Source: Heterobilharzia americana (Eukaryota > Platyhelminthes > Trematoda > Strigeidida > Schistosomatidae). From it: a DNA stretch of 64,000 bases. The notes under the pieces are model-generated. The model worked only from the letters and a program-made list of their open reading frames with translations. It ran no database searches and had not been told where the DNA came from. Below are positions 47,890-59,431 of the stretch, one piece after another (position 1 is the first letter of the stretch; every line of letters begins with the position of its first letter). Where the stretch lies: contig OX104132.1 in assembly GCA_944470555.2 (NCBI GenBank), positions 3,295,755 to 3,359,754 of the forward strand, read 5' to 3'. The position numbers and the translations under genes were made by a program.

Positions 47890-48650
47890 TGTTATGTTGG
47901 ATGAAAACCATGGTGACAAAATTCAACGTCTTCTGAACAACTTCTGCAGAAATCTTTTCATGTTTGACATAGGTTTCACACCTTTCAGATGTAAAACAAT
48001 GTCTGAGAACTGGTCTACGACTACTCCCTGTTTGATGATAGGCAGTGAAACTGTAGGATATGTCGACTACCTCACTTACTTATGGAGTTGCATCAGTTCG
48101 AATGGAACGACTGCTGACAAATTCTCAGTTCGGATAAAAACAGCCCGTTTGGCATTTGTTAAATTGTATCGTCTGCGGTGCCATTTGGTGAGATATTCGT
48201 CTATCTTTCAAAGTGGGAGTATACTGTGCTGCAGTCCGTTCTGCTGTGTTACATTATCTGTGAGACATGGCTATTAAAATTACAAGATGTAAAGAAGTTA
48301 CAGGGTTTTGATCACAAGTGTTTTGGTAACATTGCTAGCGTTTACTGGAATAACCATGTGAGTAGTTTTGAAGTCAGGCGAAGGATACCAGGAAAGTCAG
48401 TCAATGAAGCTGTCAACCCTCATCGGCTAGGGTAGCTCGCATATATTATGCCTATCTGCCTACTTTCACGTGCAGGGCTGGGAGAAGTTGGATTCGATTG
48501 AAAGAGGGTTTCATAGTGGCCAGATCAAGACGTGACACTAGTCAGTGAAGTTCCTGATTGTTAGACTAGAGTCCCATACATGATATGAACCAGTGGCTGA
48601 AGTCTCTTGGTGACAAGCTGACATAAGATAAAAACGACATAGATATACTC
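47890..48650 (+). mobile_element. RTE-B-related element, diverged 3' half
   Basis: Plus strand reads DENHGDKIQRLLNN near 47900, equivalent to GEDADKMQSLLNT of RTE-B at 54835. FTPFRCKTM, YVDYLTYLWS and a VLLCYIICETW block near 48240 follow, then a VKKLQGFDHKCFGNIA tail. It is too diverged to be the same subfamily, so it is either old or a sister RTE. Confidence 0.75.
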
Positions 48651-48659
48651 ACTCCCTGA

Positions 48660-50365
48660 TGTCTTTCAAAGTCTGAATGTTTTGACTAAGTCCCCCTCCC
48701 AAAATACACCTTTGTTTTCTTTAATATCAGTTTTTATTATTCAAATGTCAAAATACAGAAAACCAGCAGGTTGATACTATCAAAAACTATCTACTTTATA
48801 GAAAATGAACTGGAAAAATAACTATCACTGGGATCTATACGCAAATTAGTTCACTTGACAATGAAATACAAGATGAGTTGCATCATACACTGCGTCACCT
48901 TACAAAAGCTATCCAATTCTCAGTCTATTACATCGCGAAACAATGTATGGAAATATCAGACGTCTGAGGTCATTCAGAAAGAAGTTGATACCTATGGGGT
49001 ACTTACTTATCAGCTACACGTATCTAAATCCGTCGAAAAATTAAAGTTTCCTTCAAGATCAAAATGTGGTGACTAATGTAACTATTCAATTATAACCTTT
49101 GTCTAATGGAAGTGTGTCGGTTAAAATATCCAATGTGGTTAAAAAGCAAAGTTTTACAGTATTTCAACATCATATTGTTTAGGTGAGCAGCTGAATTATA
49201 CACTTGACCTTGACGAATACTTCGGAGATGAATTCTGTGTGTTATTTGTTTTGTTTTGACTGAGTCGTTGAACAAGACGATCTGTACGTTGATTGATCAA
49301 TCGAGGGTAACCAACACTATATTATTTAGTCGTAGATCAAATTCTATGGAGGATTTAGCAATGTGGCCAACGGACTAAGTAGCTCAGCATAACGATGTAC
49401 TTTAACAGATGTTAGTTGGATGGAGGCACTCGTCAACAAGTTGTATCTGCAACGTCTACAGTACTACAGTCGGTAACGTAAATTGCAGCTCAAATAATTC
49501 AGTGGTAACACGCATTTCAACCTCAGACGGGACATGATTTCCATCGAAGTTCGAGATACAACATACACACAAGCGCCAGTAATCCTGCTAGTTCCCTGTA
49601 TTCCACAAACAGGACAGTTTGTGTTGTATGTCCATAATTTTTTATAAGTTGATGACTGTTGCTCATAACTAACCAAGCTGAAAGTGAGTTGAACTCATAA
49701 CTCTATGCTTTCAAACTCAAATTACCTATCTCCATTCAACCAATGCTTCGATTATGTGTAAAGGATAAACTAGATGCTTTGGTCACCTCTATGTATATTT
49801 TTTAAAATCCATTTGCCGCTGAGGAGTAAGGTATATTGACTGAACTTAGAGTTTACTTTCCAAATACATTTCTGAACATATATACCAGCCTAGTTTCACA
49901 AAGGAGAAAGGAGGATAATTTACAGCTGTATTTTAGAATACTTGATCGATTATGACCACCAGGGGTAAATGCAGAAAATAACTTCAGTGTCATCTATAGA
50001 GTTCTTGTAAATCTCTTGAAAGGTTTACGCCTAAAACTTCTTCAAACTCCAGAAGATAATAACAGTTAACATGTTGAAGACTGAACTCTGTGTTCAAAAG
50101 AAATTGCAATCGACATAATCTATAAGAACATTCTTTTGATTTATAATCAAATTTGAACTTCGTTCAAAATATTCCATTAAAGTCTCTTGGTCTAAAATCC
50201 TTCAACAGTCGATGAGAATAATCGGCTCCCAGGTTCCACTTACGTTATTTAAGTTTATAAGAGAAGAGATTGTATCTTTGACTTCATCTTTATAGAAAAA
50301 ATTGATGTCACTCCCGCCATCCATCCAAATCAACATGGGATCAGACATTACTAACTGCATAACGT
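48660..50365. other. Intron sequence with one SINE scrap
   Basis: At 49410-49610 there are pieces of the SINE family seen at 37.7 kb (agatgttagttggatggagg and the antisense gagacgtcag-type block). Otherwise nothing recognised. Confidence 0.45.
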
Positions 50366-50369
50366 TGTA

Positions 50370-50995
50370 AGTTGTCACAGCTGATATTAGTACACCAAGT
50401 AAAAAGGCAATGAAATGGAAGATAAAGAAAAGAAACTTGAATCAGAAATATAAAGTACGAAAAGAAGGAGAGGAAGAATGACAAAATGGCAAGATTCGGT
50501 ATACTGTCGTTAAGATGAGGATAATGTGTGTACACACCTGCCCCCAACTGACATCGGTTCTGAGCCATATCAGATAGAGTCAGTCTCCAACCACTGGTTC
50601 CTCTCGTCCTTCGGACCCCAACCACCTAGTCTGCATCGCCCCACATGGTCCAAATCAGCAGTCAAACAGTCCATGTTTTAGTCTGTCCATCTCGAGCCTT
50701 TTTTTCCTATCTCAACCTACTACGGCGAACATTCTTTGACGGGGTAGACAGCGACTAGGCATACGTAACACGTGTCCCAACAATCTCAGTCGATAACGGT
50801 TCACAACCGTGCCAACTGACTTAGCTTTTCTTCCTAGAACTCTACACCTGACTTCTGCGTTACTCACATTGTGACACCACGTAATACGACCTATACTATG
50901 AAGGCAACGGTGGTCAAACACCTGAAACCTTCTGATGTCTTCCACCTTCAATGGATATGTTTCACAGCCATACACTAGATTGGCGTTACTAAAAT
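50370..50995 (-). mobile_element. RTE-B, 5'-truncated 3' fragment next to exon 2
   Basis: Minus strand reads SVLVYGCETYPLKVEDIR-like text near 50960, then FDHRCLHSIGRITWCHNVSN near 50880 and the 3' UTR to about 50370. Its 5' cut end lies roughly 100 bp upstream of receptor exon 2. Confidence 0.85.
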
Positions 50996-51091
50996 CATAC
51001 AATTCAAGTTAATGAATATTTTATGATGGACCTTATTTTTTATGTGTCTATCATGCGATTAAATTGTCTTTTTTAATCTACTTCTCTGAAG

Positions 51092-51271
51092 GTAAACACT
51101 ATGGAGCCTATTCGTGTGATGGATGTAAAGGATTTTTTCGTCGTTCAGTACGTCGTAAACACTCATACACTTGTCGACATAAACGATCGTGTATTGTAAC
51201 AAAAGATAAACGGAATCAATGTCGTTTTTGTCGATTTCGTAAGTGTTTTCGTGTAGGCATGAAAGAATCAG
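51092..51271 (+). CDS. HNF4: HNF4-type nuclear receptor, exon with most of the DNA-binding domain
   Basis: The exon begins after the acceptor CTGAAG at 51091 and completes the split Gly codon. It reads [20 protein letters not shown], including the P-box CDGCK typical of HNF4. Zinc finger 2 follows with Cys spacing C-x5-C-x9-C-x2-C ([14 protein letters not shown]) and then [10 protein letters not shown]. Together with exon 1, finger 1 has the canonical C-x2-C-x13-C-x2-C. The donor GTGAGT follows at 51272 after one base of the next codon (phase 1). Family assignment rests on the P-box, the [17 protein letters not shown] text and the AVQKERD continuation in exon 3, which is diagnostic of HNF4 rather than RXR or COUP-TF. 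Confidence 0.95.
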
Positions 51272-51401
51272 GTGAGTCCATGTTTAAAAATATAATGTTT
51301 ATATTTTAATACTATAATTTGTTAATCTCTATAGTAGATTGGATACAATCGATCGACTGATACTGCCAAATAGAAGGCTGTGTGGATCACCCGGTAATTT
51401 A

Positions 51402-51482
<81 letters not shown>
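51402..51482. repeat. (CTA)n microsatellite
   Basis: About 27 triplet units, 130 bp after the exon 2 donor. Confidence 0.95.
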
Positions 51483-51504
51483 ATGTACCCCTAATTAAAA
51501 CCCA

Positions 51505-51890
51505 ATGACATTCTTTGTGAACATGTATCTTCCAGTAATGTTTCTTTCCCTATCTTCTCAACGTCTTTCAAAGAACTGCTATTATTGTTTACTGATTAAG
51601 TCCACTTTACATTTGAAGGGGAATATTTTCGACAAATACATGATGTGGACATGGAAAGTCCCCCAGAGAACATTGCTATCTGATATTAACATGTTACACA
51701 TTGATGGCTTGACCGGCAATCTCATCAATAAAGTTACTCTCTATAAGAGATATGCTGACTATATAATCTTGATATATGACAACCATGAGGATGCGACATG
51801 TTAGTTAGAAAGAGTTAACATGGTACAAAACAACATAAGACCGTCTACCTTCCTTCGATACACTCCTAAGTCGAAGAAATAGTAGTTCAA
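51505..51890 (+). mobile_element. Penelope-like element fragment
   Basis: Plus strand reads IDGLTGNLINKVTLYKRYAD near 51700 followed by YIILIYDNHED. This matches the RT region of the minus copy near 26800 (ENLTGDLVTKVPFYKRYARN). The catalytic YVDD is YADY here. Cut at about 51890 by the RTE-B insertion. Confidence 0.7.
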
Positions 51891-52214
51891 TGAAACGATC
51901 GATAGCTGCTACCTTGACGTGGTGGTCGGGCTTGCATATCACAATGACCCAACGAGCTATGCTGGTGGAACGCTTGTTCCCTCGAGGTCCTACCATACCA
52001 GAAAGGTCTGTTGGGTAGTGGTTAGACGAAAAGCAGTTACCGTTATAGTGTAAATTGCTACACTATGATGGGGGTCTGAGGGCGAAGTCGTACTGCTGCT
52101 AGCTGGATGGGGTGTGACAGCAGTAAGGTGTTTCCCTTGGATGACCAGCAGTGCCAAGCTGATGCTGCCTTCTCAGTGGAAGGGGGGGTTAGAAAAGGTC
52201 GGCCCCAAAAATAA

Positions 52215-53766
52215 CACACTCCACCACGCCCCACGGTCTGCCGGGCCGGCGGTGTTGGTTCACTTGTCGTTTCCTTTCGACCATCCGGCCCCAAAAATAC
52301 AAAAATTCAAAATAATCATACTCAAAAGGCTGGGTGTGACAGGCCTCAAGCAGATGTCCGATGGGCTCTGCGGTCACACAAATCTCTTTCAGGTACCTTA
52401 AGAAGAAATAGCCTTCCACGGTGTGGGCAGCCGGGAAGTGTCAACCGCCCTCACAACTCTGTCAGCACCCAAGTTTCTTCTGACTGCTATCCTCCTCCTC
52501 CATCATTACCTTCTAATCTTCCTTCACGTCTCTTAATTAATGATGCTGCATCATCTTCAATTTCTCCTACCTCTGCAGCCTTCGACAACGATCTGAGTCC
52601 ACAGAACAGCATCCCTGGTCTCCTTAAACCACGCTCCAAATTACATATTGGAGCCTTCAATGTCCGCACCCTCCGTCAAATTGGCCAACAGGCTTCGTTG
52701 GCAAAGACTCTAGCAACTCGAGGCATGGATGTGTGCTGTGTTTGTGAGACACGCATACAGGACCCAAGTGTGGTTATTCACCTGACCTCTCCTGACCAAT
52801 CTGGTGAATCTGCAAAATTCACCCTTCGAGTTTCTGGAGATTCGATAGCTAGCTCTCGTGGTCTTGCAGGTGTAGGTATAGCATTAAGCACCAGGGCAGA
52901 AAACTCACTACTAGACTGGATCCCAGTTGATAGTCGCCTCTGCGCTATGAGGCTGAACGGCACAGTGAGAACTAAAAGGAATAGTGAGACTCGCCGTTGT
53001 CTCTTTGTAATCTCTGCTTACGCACCCACTGACTGTAGTTCGGATGAAGTGAAGGACGAGTTCTACCATAAACTGTCTAACCTCCTCTCGAAAGCCAAAC
53101 GTTCGGACGTAGTGGTTGTTGCAGGTGACCTCAACGCACAGGTGGGTAGACTGAGTGAGGCAGAAAGGCACTTAGGTGGCACTTTCGGAATCCCAGCTGA
53201 ACGTACAGATAACGGTGATCGCCTATTACAACTATGCTCAGATAACCGCCTATTTTTAGCCAGCACAAATTTCAGACATAAAGAAAGGCACTGTCTGACC
53301 TGGCGTCCACCGAGCTCGACTCAGCGATGGACACAGATAGACCACATTGCTATTAGTCATCGCTGGAGAGGATCGGTGGAAGACTGCCGCTCCTTCTGGA
53401 GTACGTGTTTGGACAGCGATCATGCGTTGGTCCGAGCACGTATATGCCTGCGTCTCAATGGACGTAGAAAAAATTTGGCAACAAAACCACTACGAGTTCT
53501 GCTGGACAACGAAAACACCAAAGCCGTGTTCAGTGAGAAGTTGGCTAGGCAGTTATCGGAACAAAAGACTGTCACTCATCCAGAAGAAGCTTGGTGCCAT
53601 CTTCAGTCTACTGTAAAAGCAGCACTGGAGACTGTAGCCGACTCCAAGATAATGGCTAAAAAGAGCCAGTGGATATCAGCAGCTTCTTCCAAACTAATGG
53701 ATGCACGTGAATGCATCCCTGCAGGCTCTGAGTACAATGAAGAGCGAGCGCAACTTAAAAATAACT
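52215..53766 (+). pseudogene. RTE-B endonuclease region
   Basis: One frame is open from just after TAA 52212 to TGA 53766, about 517 codons, yet the first ATG is at 52725, inside the endonuclease. Motifs in order: HIGAFNVRTL near 52645, CVCETRIQ near 52740, ISAYAPTDCSSDE near 53015, AGDLNAQVG near 53130, TWRPPSSTQRWTQIDHIAI near 53300 and DSDHALVRA near 53420. A frameshift near 53762 separates it from the RT. Translation start is unexplained; a lost ATG or a start outside this frame is possible. Confidence 0.88.
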
Positions 53767-53821
53767 GACGAAAAGTCTGCGCAACGATCGTGAACAGTGG
53801 TGGGCAGCAAAGGCTAAAGAG

Positions 53822-55036
53822 ATGGAAAAGGCAGCGGCGATCGGTAACAGTAGACAGTTATTTAGACTTATTAAGGAGACTGGGGGGAAATGGTCAACAA
53901 CAGTTAGTGAGGTTATAGCGGAGAAGGACGGATCTGCGATTCACTCGCAGGGAAGGCGACTGGGACGATGGGCAGAACACTTTGAGGAACAGTTTAACTG
54001 GCCTCCAGCCACCATTGCGCTGCCCGCTATCCAGTCGGACCCTGAATGGGACATAGAGACAGGTCCCCCAACACTAGAAGAAGTTGAGAAAGCGGTAGGT
54101 AGCCTGAAACGGGGAAGGGCAGCAGGACCAGACGGACTACCTGCTGAGGTATACAAGAATGGTGGTAGAGTTCTCTTAGTCAGGCTAACGGAAGTGTTAG
54201 CCAGTATATGGGAATCAAATACGATCCCCTCCGACTGGTCTAAGTCACTCATCATCCCAGTCTTCAAGAAAGGCGAGAAGTCCTCTTGTGATAACCACAG
54301 AGGAATCAGCCTGACAAACATAGTGTCTAAGATCCTAAGTTCTATAATTCTCCGACGCCTGAGTGGAGCTCGGGAACAGCAAGCCCGAGAAAACCAGGCA
54401 GGCTTTAGACCTGGCCGTGGATGTATCGACCAAATATTCACACTGCGCCAGGTCCTGGAACATAGGCATGCTTACAGACGCCCGACAATAGCTGTATTTC
54501 TCGACCTGAAGGCGGCATTTGACTCCGTTGATCGAGAAGTCTTATGGCAGTGTCTGTCACTGAAAGGCGTGCCTAGTAAGTACATCACCTTATTGAAAGC
54601 TCTCTACTCGAACACTTGTGGGCATGTTAGAGCCTATGGTGAGTTGTCCAGGGAGCTATACTCATCAAGTGGTGTCCGTCAAGGATGCCCACTATCCCCA
54701 TTCTTATTTAATTTTATCATAGATATTCTTATGGAGGTTTCCCTCTCGTCACCTAATTACAAAGACGTTGACCGGATCACAGGTGAATTTTCCTTAGATC
54801 TAGAATATGCAGATGACATAGTCCTGTTAGGTGAAGACGCTGACAAGATGCAGAGTCTTCTGAACACTTTGAGTGGGAATTTGAGAATGTTTGGGATGCG
54901 ATTTTCACCACCCAAATGCAAATTTTTGCTCCAGGACTGGTCTTCAGCGGTACCGCGGTTAACAATAGAGAGTGAAGTGGTTGAGTGTGTTGACCACTTC
55001 ACTTACCTGGGAAGTAGGATCAACCCGGTGGGTTAG
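53822..55036 (+). pseudogene. RTE-B reverse transcriptase
   Basis: Open for 404 codons. Motifs: GRAAGPDGLPAEVY near residue 98, PVFKKGEKSSCDNHRGIS near 147, FLDLKAAFDSVDREV from about residue 226 (motif A), SSGVRQGCPLSPFLF near 280 (motif B) and LEYADDIVLLGE with the catalytic Asp pair at residues 331-332. FSPPKCKFLL and FTYLGSRI follow. A 1-base loss near 55029 ends this frame early. All catalytic residues are present. Confidence 0.9.
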
Positions 55037-55044
55037 TTGCCGAT

Positions 55045-55640
55045 GAGATTTCTGCACGGATACAAAAGGCTCGATTGGCTTTTGCCAATTTGCGCCACCT
55101 ATGGCGCCGCCGTGATATTCGTTTGTCTATTAAGGGTCGCGTGTACTGCACAGCAGTCCGCTCTGTTCTACTGTATGGCTGTGAAACATGGCCATTGAAA
55201 GTGGAAGATACAAAGGTTACAGGTGTTTGACCACCGTTGCCTTCGTAGTATAGGACGTATTCCGTGGTGTCACCATGTGAGTAATGCAGAAGTTAGGTGT
55301 AGAGTTTTAGGGAGAAGAGGTAAGTCAGTCGACGAGGTTGTGAACCTTCATCGACTGAGATGGTTGGGACACGTACTACGTATGCCTAGTCACCGATTGC
55401 CTCGTCACACAATGTTGGCTGAGGTGGGTTCAGGCTGGAAAAAGGCCCGAGGTGGCCAGACTAAAACATGGCACCAATGTATGAAGTCTCTGACTGTTGG
55501 TTTAAGCCATGTAGGACGATGCAGACTAGGTGGTTGGGGTCCACGGGACAAGAGGAACCAGTGGTTGGAGACCCTAGGTGATATGGCTCAGAACCGAAGT
55601 CAGTGGCGCAGATGTATACACACATTATCCTCATCTTAAC
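55045..55640 (+). pseudogene. RTE-B C-terminal region
   Basis: After the frameshift near 55029 the reading continues ADEISARIQKARLAFA, then CTAVRSVLLYGCETWPLK. A further frameshift near 55215 precedes FDHRCLRSIGRIPWCHHVSN and the LRWLGHVLRMPSHRLPRH block. It ends with WRRCIHTLSSS and stop at about 55639. The conserved tail is shared with relics at 28.5, 40.1, 48.3, 50.9 and 61.3 kb. Confidence 0.88.
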
Positions 55641-55839
55641 AACGCTATACCGAATCTCACTATTTTGTCACTCCTCTTTCCTTTCTTCTCGTACTTTATA
55701 TTTCTTTTGACTGCATTCACTTATCTTCATCCTTCACCTCACTACCTTTTTACTTGATGTGCTGATATGAGGTGTGGCAACTCGGACCGTTACGCAGTAA
55801 TGCCTGGTCCTATGTTGATAATGATGATGATGATGATGT

Positions 55840-56220
55840 GGACAGGTCAGTACTTAAGTTTCCATAGCTTTCGTCCAACCCAATACAACGGAGGTTTAGT
55901 ATTACGCCTATACAAAATGACCCAGTATTGGAAGATTCAATGGATGATGACATCAAAATACTAACTGAAACATTAGTGGAAAATGGATATTGATTGAAGT
56001 TAGTGAGCCGTTGTAAAAATCAGCCAACATTGAAATCTAATCTGTATTATATTTCGAAGAAATGGGTTTATATCATGTTACCACATAGAGAGGAGAATCA
56101 AATAGCGTAATATTAAAAGGAAGGTTAAGGTGTGTCGTTAGCAAACCATACTATGCAACTAGGCTTATCATAGTTGAGAAGACCAAATATCTGCTACAAT
56201 ATAGACTTCAACACTGCATA
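55840..56220. other. Intron sequence, nothing recognised
   Basis: No coding patch or matched repeat. Confidence 0.4.
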
Positions 56221-56224
56221 AACG

Positions 56225-56943
56225 ATTGGTTATGCTGAGTGCAGTAGATCTTCACACTGATTCCAGATTAAGGAAAGGTGACCTGTCTGGCTTTTCCGAT
56301 GCTGACTGGCTTTGAAATCCTCGTCTGTGCCACCGCCATCTCTAGTTGTAACGATGCTGCTTTGCCTAAGTAGGTGAAAGATACTACTTCCTTTAGGTTT
56401 CCCCTATTAATGGTGATTGGTACCTCTTGTTGCTAATGCTGTTGTTGGTTGGGTATCTTCATCACTTCTGTCTTCTCTACATTCACATCCAACTACGCCC
56501 AACTCATCGTTTTCCGTTTGAATTCCACTCGAACACCTAGCCTGGACTGGCCTGGTGCGTGATGTCCCCAATACGTCTTCTCAGTGTATGCCCAATCCAA
56601 TACAGACCAATTCATCTCCACTTTCTAACTTTACATATTTGTCTGGTTATAGGTTGTTCGTTGGTTGGTTGGTTGGTTGGTTGCCAGGTCACAGTCAGTT
56701 CCTTGTTACTTATTCTTATTATTCTCGGCATGTGATGTGATCTTGAGTATCGAGTGAGCATATTGTGGTAGCTGTTGATGAATGTCTGTAGTTTGTTGGT
56801 GGTGCTTTTCGTGACTCGCCAAGTTTTGTTAGCTATTGGATTTGTTGTACAGGGTAGGATTTCTAGCCTTACGCCCAACCTTCCCTCTTTATCAGGGCTT
56901 AGGACCGGCTAGTAACTAATGAACTAGTTAATCAAACGAGGTT
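56225..56943 (-). mobile_element. SR2-like RTE mosaic (3' region joined to 5' end)
   Basis: Minus strand shows three SR2 pieces in unnatural order: a 5' end (56820-56943, same boundary as at 1211 and 13921), a 3'-region piece (56484-56820), and a further piece from the LKPVW/INGRN region (56225-56480). The direct joins imply internal deletion plus rearrangement. Confidence 0.75.
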
Positions 56944-56974
56944 TGTTCTCTGATAAGATCACTTTTATTATATT

Positions 56975-57310
56975 TTATTTCTTTGTACCTTGGGTTCCTA
57001 GTGCAACACAGGGATTCAGAAGCACGTCGCCATTTCACTGTCTCCTCTCCAGTCTTCTTTCTTTACCTGGCTCCACGACCGACCATAATCTTTCATTTCT
57101 TACACACACCATCTCCTCTATGTTACGCTCAGATGTAGAAATCGTCGTTTCCAATTTTGATTCCACTCGATGACCCAGCCTTTTCGACAGGCGCCAAGTC
57201 TCTCAACCATCTGAAAAAGCACTGAATTGAACTTGATTGACATTAGTGTTTAAAATCTGGATGTTGTTCATGCTTTATGTTGAGTACAGTGCAGTTGATC
57301 TCCACACTGA
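56975..57310 (-). mobile_element. SR2-like RTE 3' end fragment
   Basis: Minus strand from the accttgggttcctagtgca end near 56990 to about 57310, with a deletion near 57185. Confidence 0.75.
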
Positions 57311-59155
57311 TGTCTTTAGCATTACGCAGCTTCCAGGAGATCAAGGAGATCAACTCACCCACTCACTTCAAAGTGAACATATTCACAATAATGTTATGCA
57401 ACAGACTTGTCTGGTACTTCATCTAACAGTGAATATACGTCCTTGACAATGCTGCATACTTTAACATTAAAAGTATCGATAAGTCATTGCCATTGGTCCT
57501 CAGTTTTTTTCAAATGTTTATTCCTTTTCACCACAATGTCTAATTCTGATGGCATAAATCTATATTGCTGTGAATAATAACACTTGAATGGATATTCACT
57601 TCGGATTACATGATTCTGTGGAAACTTACCGTTTCTCGATGTCGTCAGTGTGGGTTTTTCTGGTACTCGAAGCTATAAACACAAGAATTTATGGTAAAAT
57701 AGACGTTTATATAGCTTAACAGGGCATCGCGAAGACGAATCAAACAAGTCGATTGCTTATAACGGAAATTTAGAATTTCACGCGACCATGGTACTACTAA
57801 TGGTGCAAAAAGAAAGTATGACTGAAAATGATCCAAACGTTAACACTCTGTATATGCTGAAAATTGGTATTTTCTTGTTCATTTCATGACTTATGTAATC
57901 TTCTGATGTTTTTTTAATCTAATTTAATGACCTCCTTTGTGCACCTTTCAGGTCCAGTAAAATCTTGTACATTTTCCAACATATATCAATGTGATGATGC
58001 CTGTAAACTGGCTTCTCTCATGTTAAATTACTAATATGAGAATAAAGTATTTATAATTATTATCATTACGATTATTATGTTTCTACGTTTTGCTCGTTAT
58101 TGTTTTTTCAAAATATTTTTCTGCAGTACTATGCTGTTCGCATTGTGCTGATCATAACTGAGATAATTATGACTATGACTATTATTATTATTGTATGGAT
58201 ATCTACTCTTTGGATGCTTCATTTACTTATGACTTTAACGGCCACCGTAGTAACAATCGAAATAACCAATTAGGCTTTTCTATTTTGGCTGGAATGTCAC
58301 ATTTTTCATAAAATAGAGAAACGTAACGGATTCACTGAACTGTTGGTAGGATAGTTTTTAAAGCTATCCTCATTTCGTTGTTACCACAGCCAAAATACTG
58401 TACTATAATTGATTTAATGTTTTATATATAAGAAAATTTATATATATATTAGAGTAAAGCTTGATGAGAGCTAATTGAAAACATTACCATCGCCTTATAT
58501 TTTCTACCGTAACTGCTTGAATATCATTCAATTGAGACTATTTCTGACCTTGGCATTTATTTGTAAGCAACAATTGAAACGTTTCAGGAACAATTGATCT
58601 TTCTATAGTTTTGCCAAGGTTGTGATATGATGTTACTGGGGAACTCTTCAGCAGCGGAAATGTTGAACTCAACAAACTATTAGTCAGTCATTAGATTCAT
58701 AGCGTATGATTGATATTTTAAAACTCTTATCAGTTTATGATGTAACATGACCATCGATGAATCATAACGTGCTACATTTAACTTATTGTCCTATGTACGT
58801 TATTGACTGTAGCACTGAGTGACGTGGGTTGAGATCTCAGGTGGAATATGAATTCCATCGAGGTTGCGGATACTACGCGCTGACTAGTGATAAGCGTCCT
58901 AGCGATACTGATAGATGATTATTGGAATTCGATAGTTCCGTAAAACTAAACAACATGAAGCTGATTTCCTTCCAATAACCAATCAGTGTATCCCTATCCA
59001 CCTTCCGTAATCAATATATCTATGAATACCAGTTGTCTGTTACTTTATTCACCTTTCGTGAATTCCATTCCTCTGAAATCAATGCTGATTTCAATTTCCC
59101 GAAGGATTTATGTGATGTGATGTGATTAATTGGTCATTTTGTCCTAACATTTCTT
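57311..59155. other. Mostly unassigned intron 2 sequence
   Basis: Holds a candidate minus-strand micro-exon (57630-57672), and near 57960-58080 a stretch tgatgatgcctgtaaactgg ending in gagaataaagtatttataa that looks like an old retroelement 3' UTR. A SINE piece of the 37.7-kb family lies at 58790-58940 (gagtgacgtgggttgagatc). No other gene signal. Confidence 0.45.
57630..57672 (-). other. Candidate 43-nt micro-exon (speculative)
   Basis: On the minus strand the text is gtgtttatag, 43 bases, then gtaagt: strong acceptor and strong donor around a short open stretch (LRVPEKPTLTTSRN in one frame). Schistosomes are known for genes with many micro-exons, but 43 is not a multiple of three. No partner exon is identified. 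Confidence 0.2.
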
Positions 59156-59159
59156 AAGT

Positions 59160-59430
59160 GACATTATTGCTTGTATTATACCGTCTTTGACTTGACCCAA
59201 TTAATCGGCTTCTGAGTGGATGTCTTGATATTGCCCGTGTTTCTAATTCTATATAGTGATGATGGATAGTGAAGAACTCTGTGAAGTTTCAAGCCTTCGG
59301 TAACAAATCAGAATCGTGATGGGAATAATATCAGTCACTGGTAGGCAGGTACAGCCAGCTGACCAGTGAGCCCCAAATAAGACGAAATGTACATCTTGAA
59401 TACCACCACTAGCCACTGTCTATCATCCTT
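59160..59430. repeat. Head-to-head SINE pair
   Basis: Minus leader (59163-59240, gcttgtattataccgtcttt and atgtcttgatattgcc) faces a plus 3' portion (59300-59430, aggtacagccagctgaccag, then ataagacgaaatgtacatc). Variant core CTGACCAGTGAGCCC. Confidence 0.65.
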
Positions 59431-59431
59431 A

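Larger units (their letters stand above)
51893..55835 (+). mobile_element. RTE-B retrotransposon, nearly complete
   Basis: Leader from about 51893 (tagctgctaccttgacgtgg), then endonuclease, reverse transcriptase, C-terminal region and 3' UTR ending in an atgatgatgatgatgatg tail at 55817-55834. The order and the triplet tail fit the RTE clade, and it is the reference copy for the other RTE-B pieces in the window. No target-site duplication was evident. It lies in intron 2 in the same orientation as the receptor. Confidence 0.92.

Noticed and set aside
51402..51482. CRISPR-like regular repeat
   Set aside because: Simple CTA triplet run without spacers, in a eukaryotic intron.
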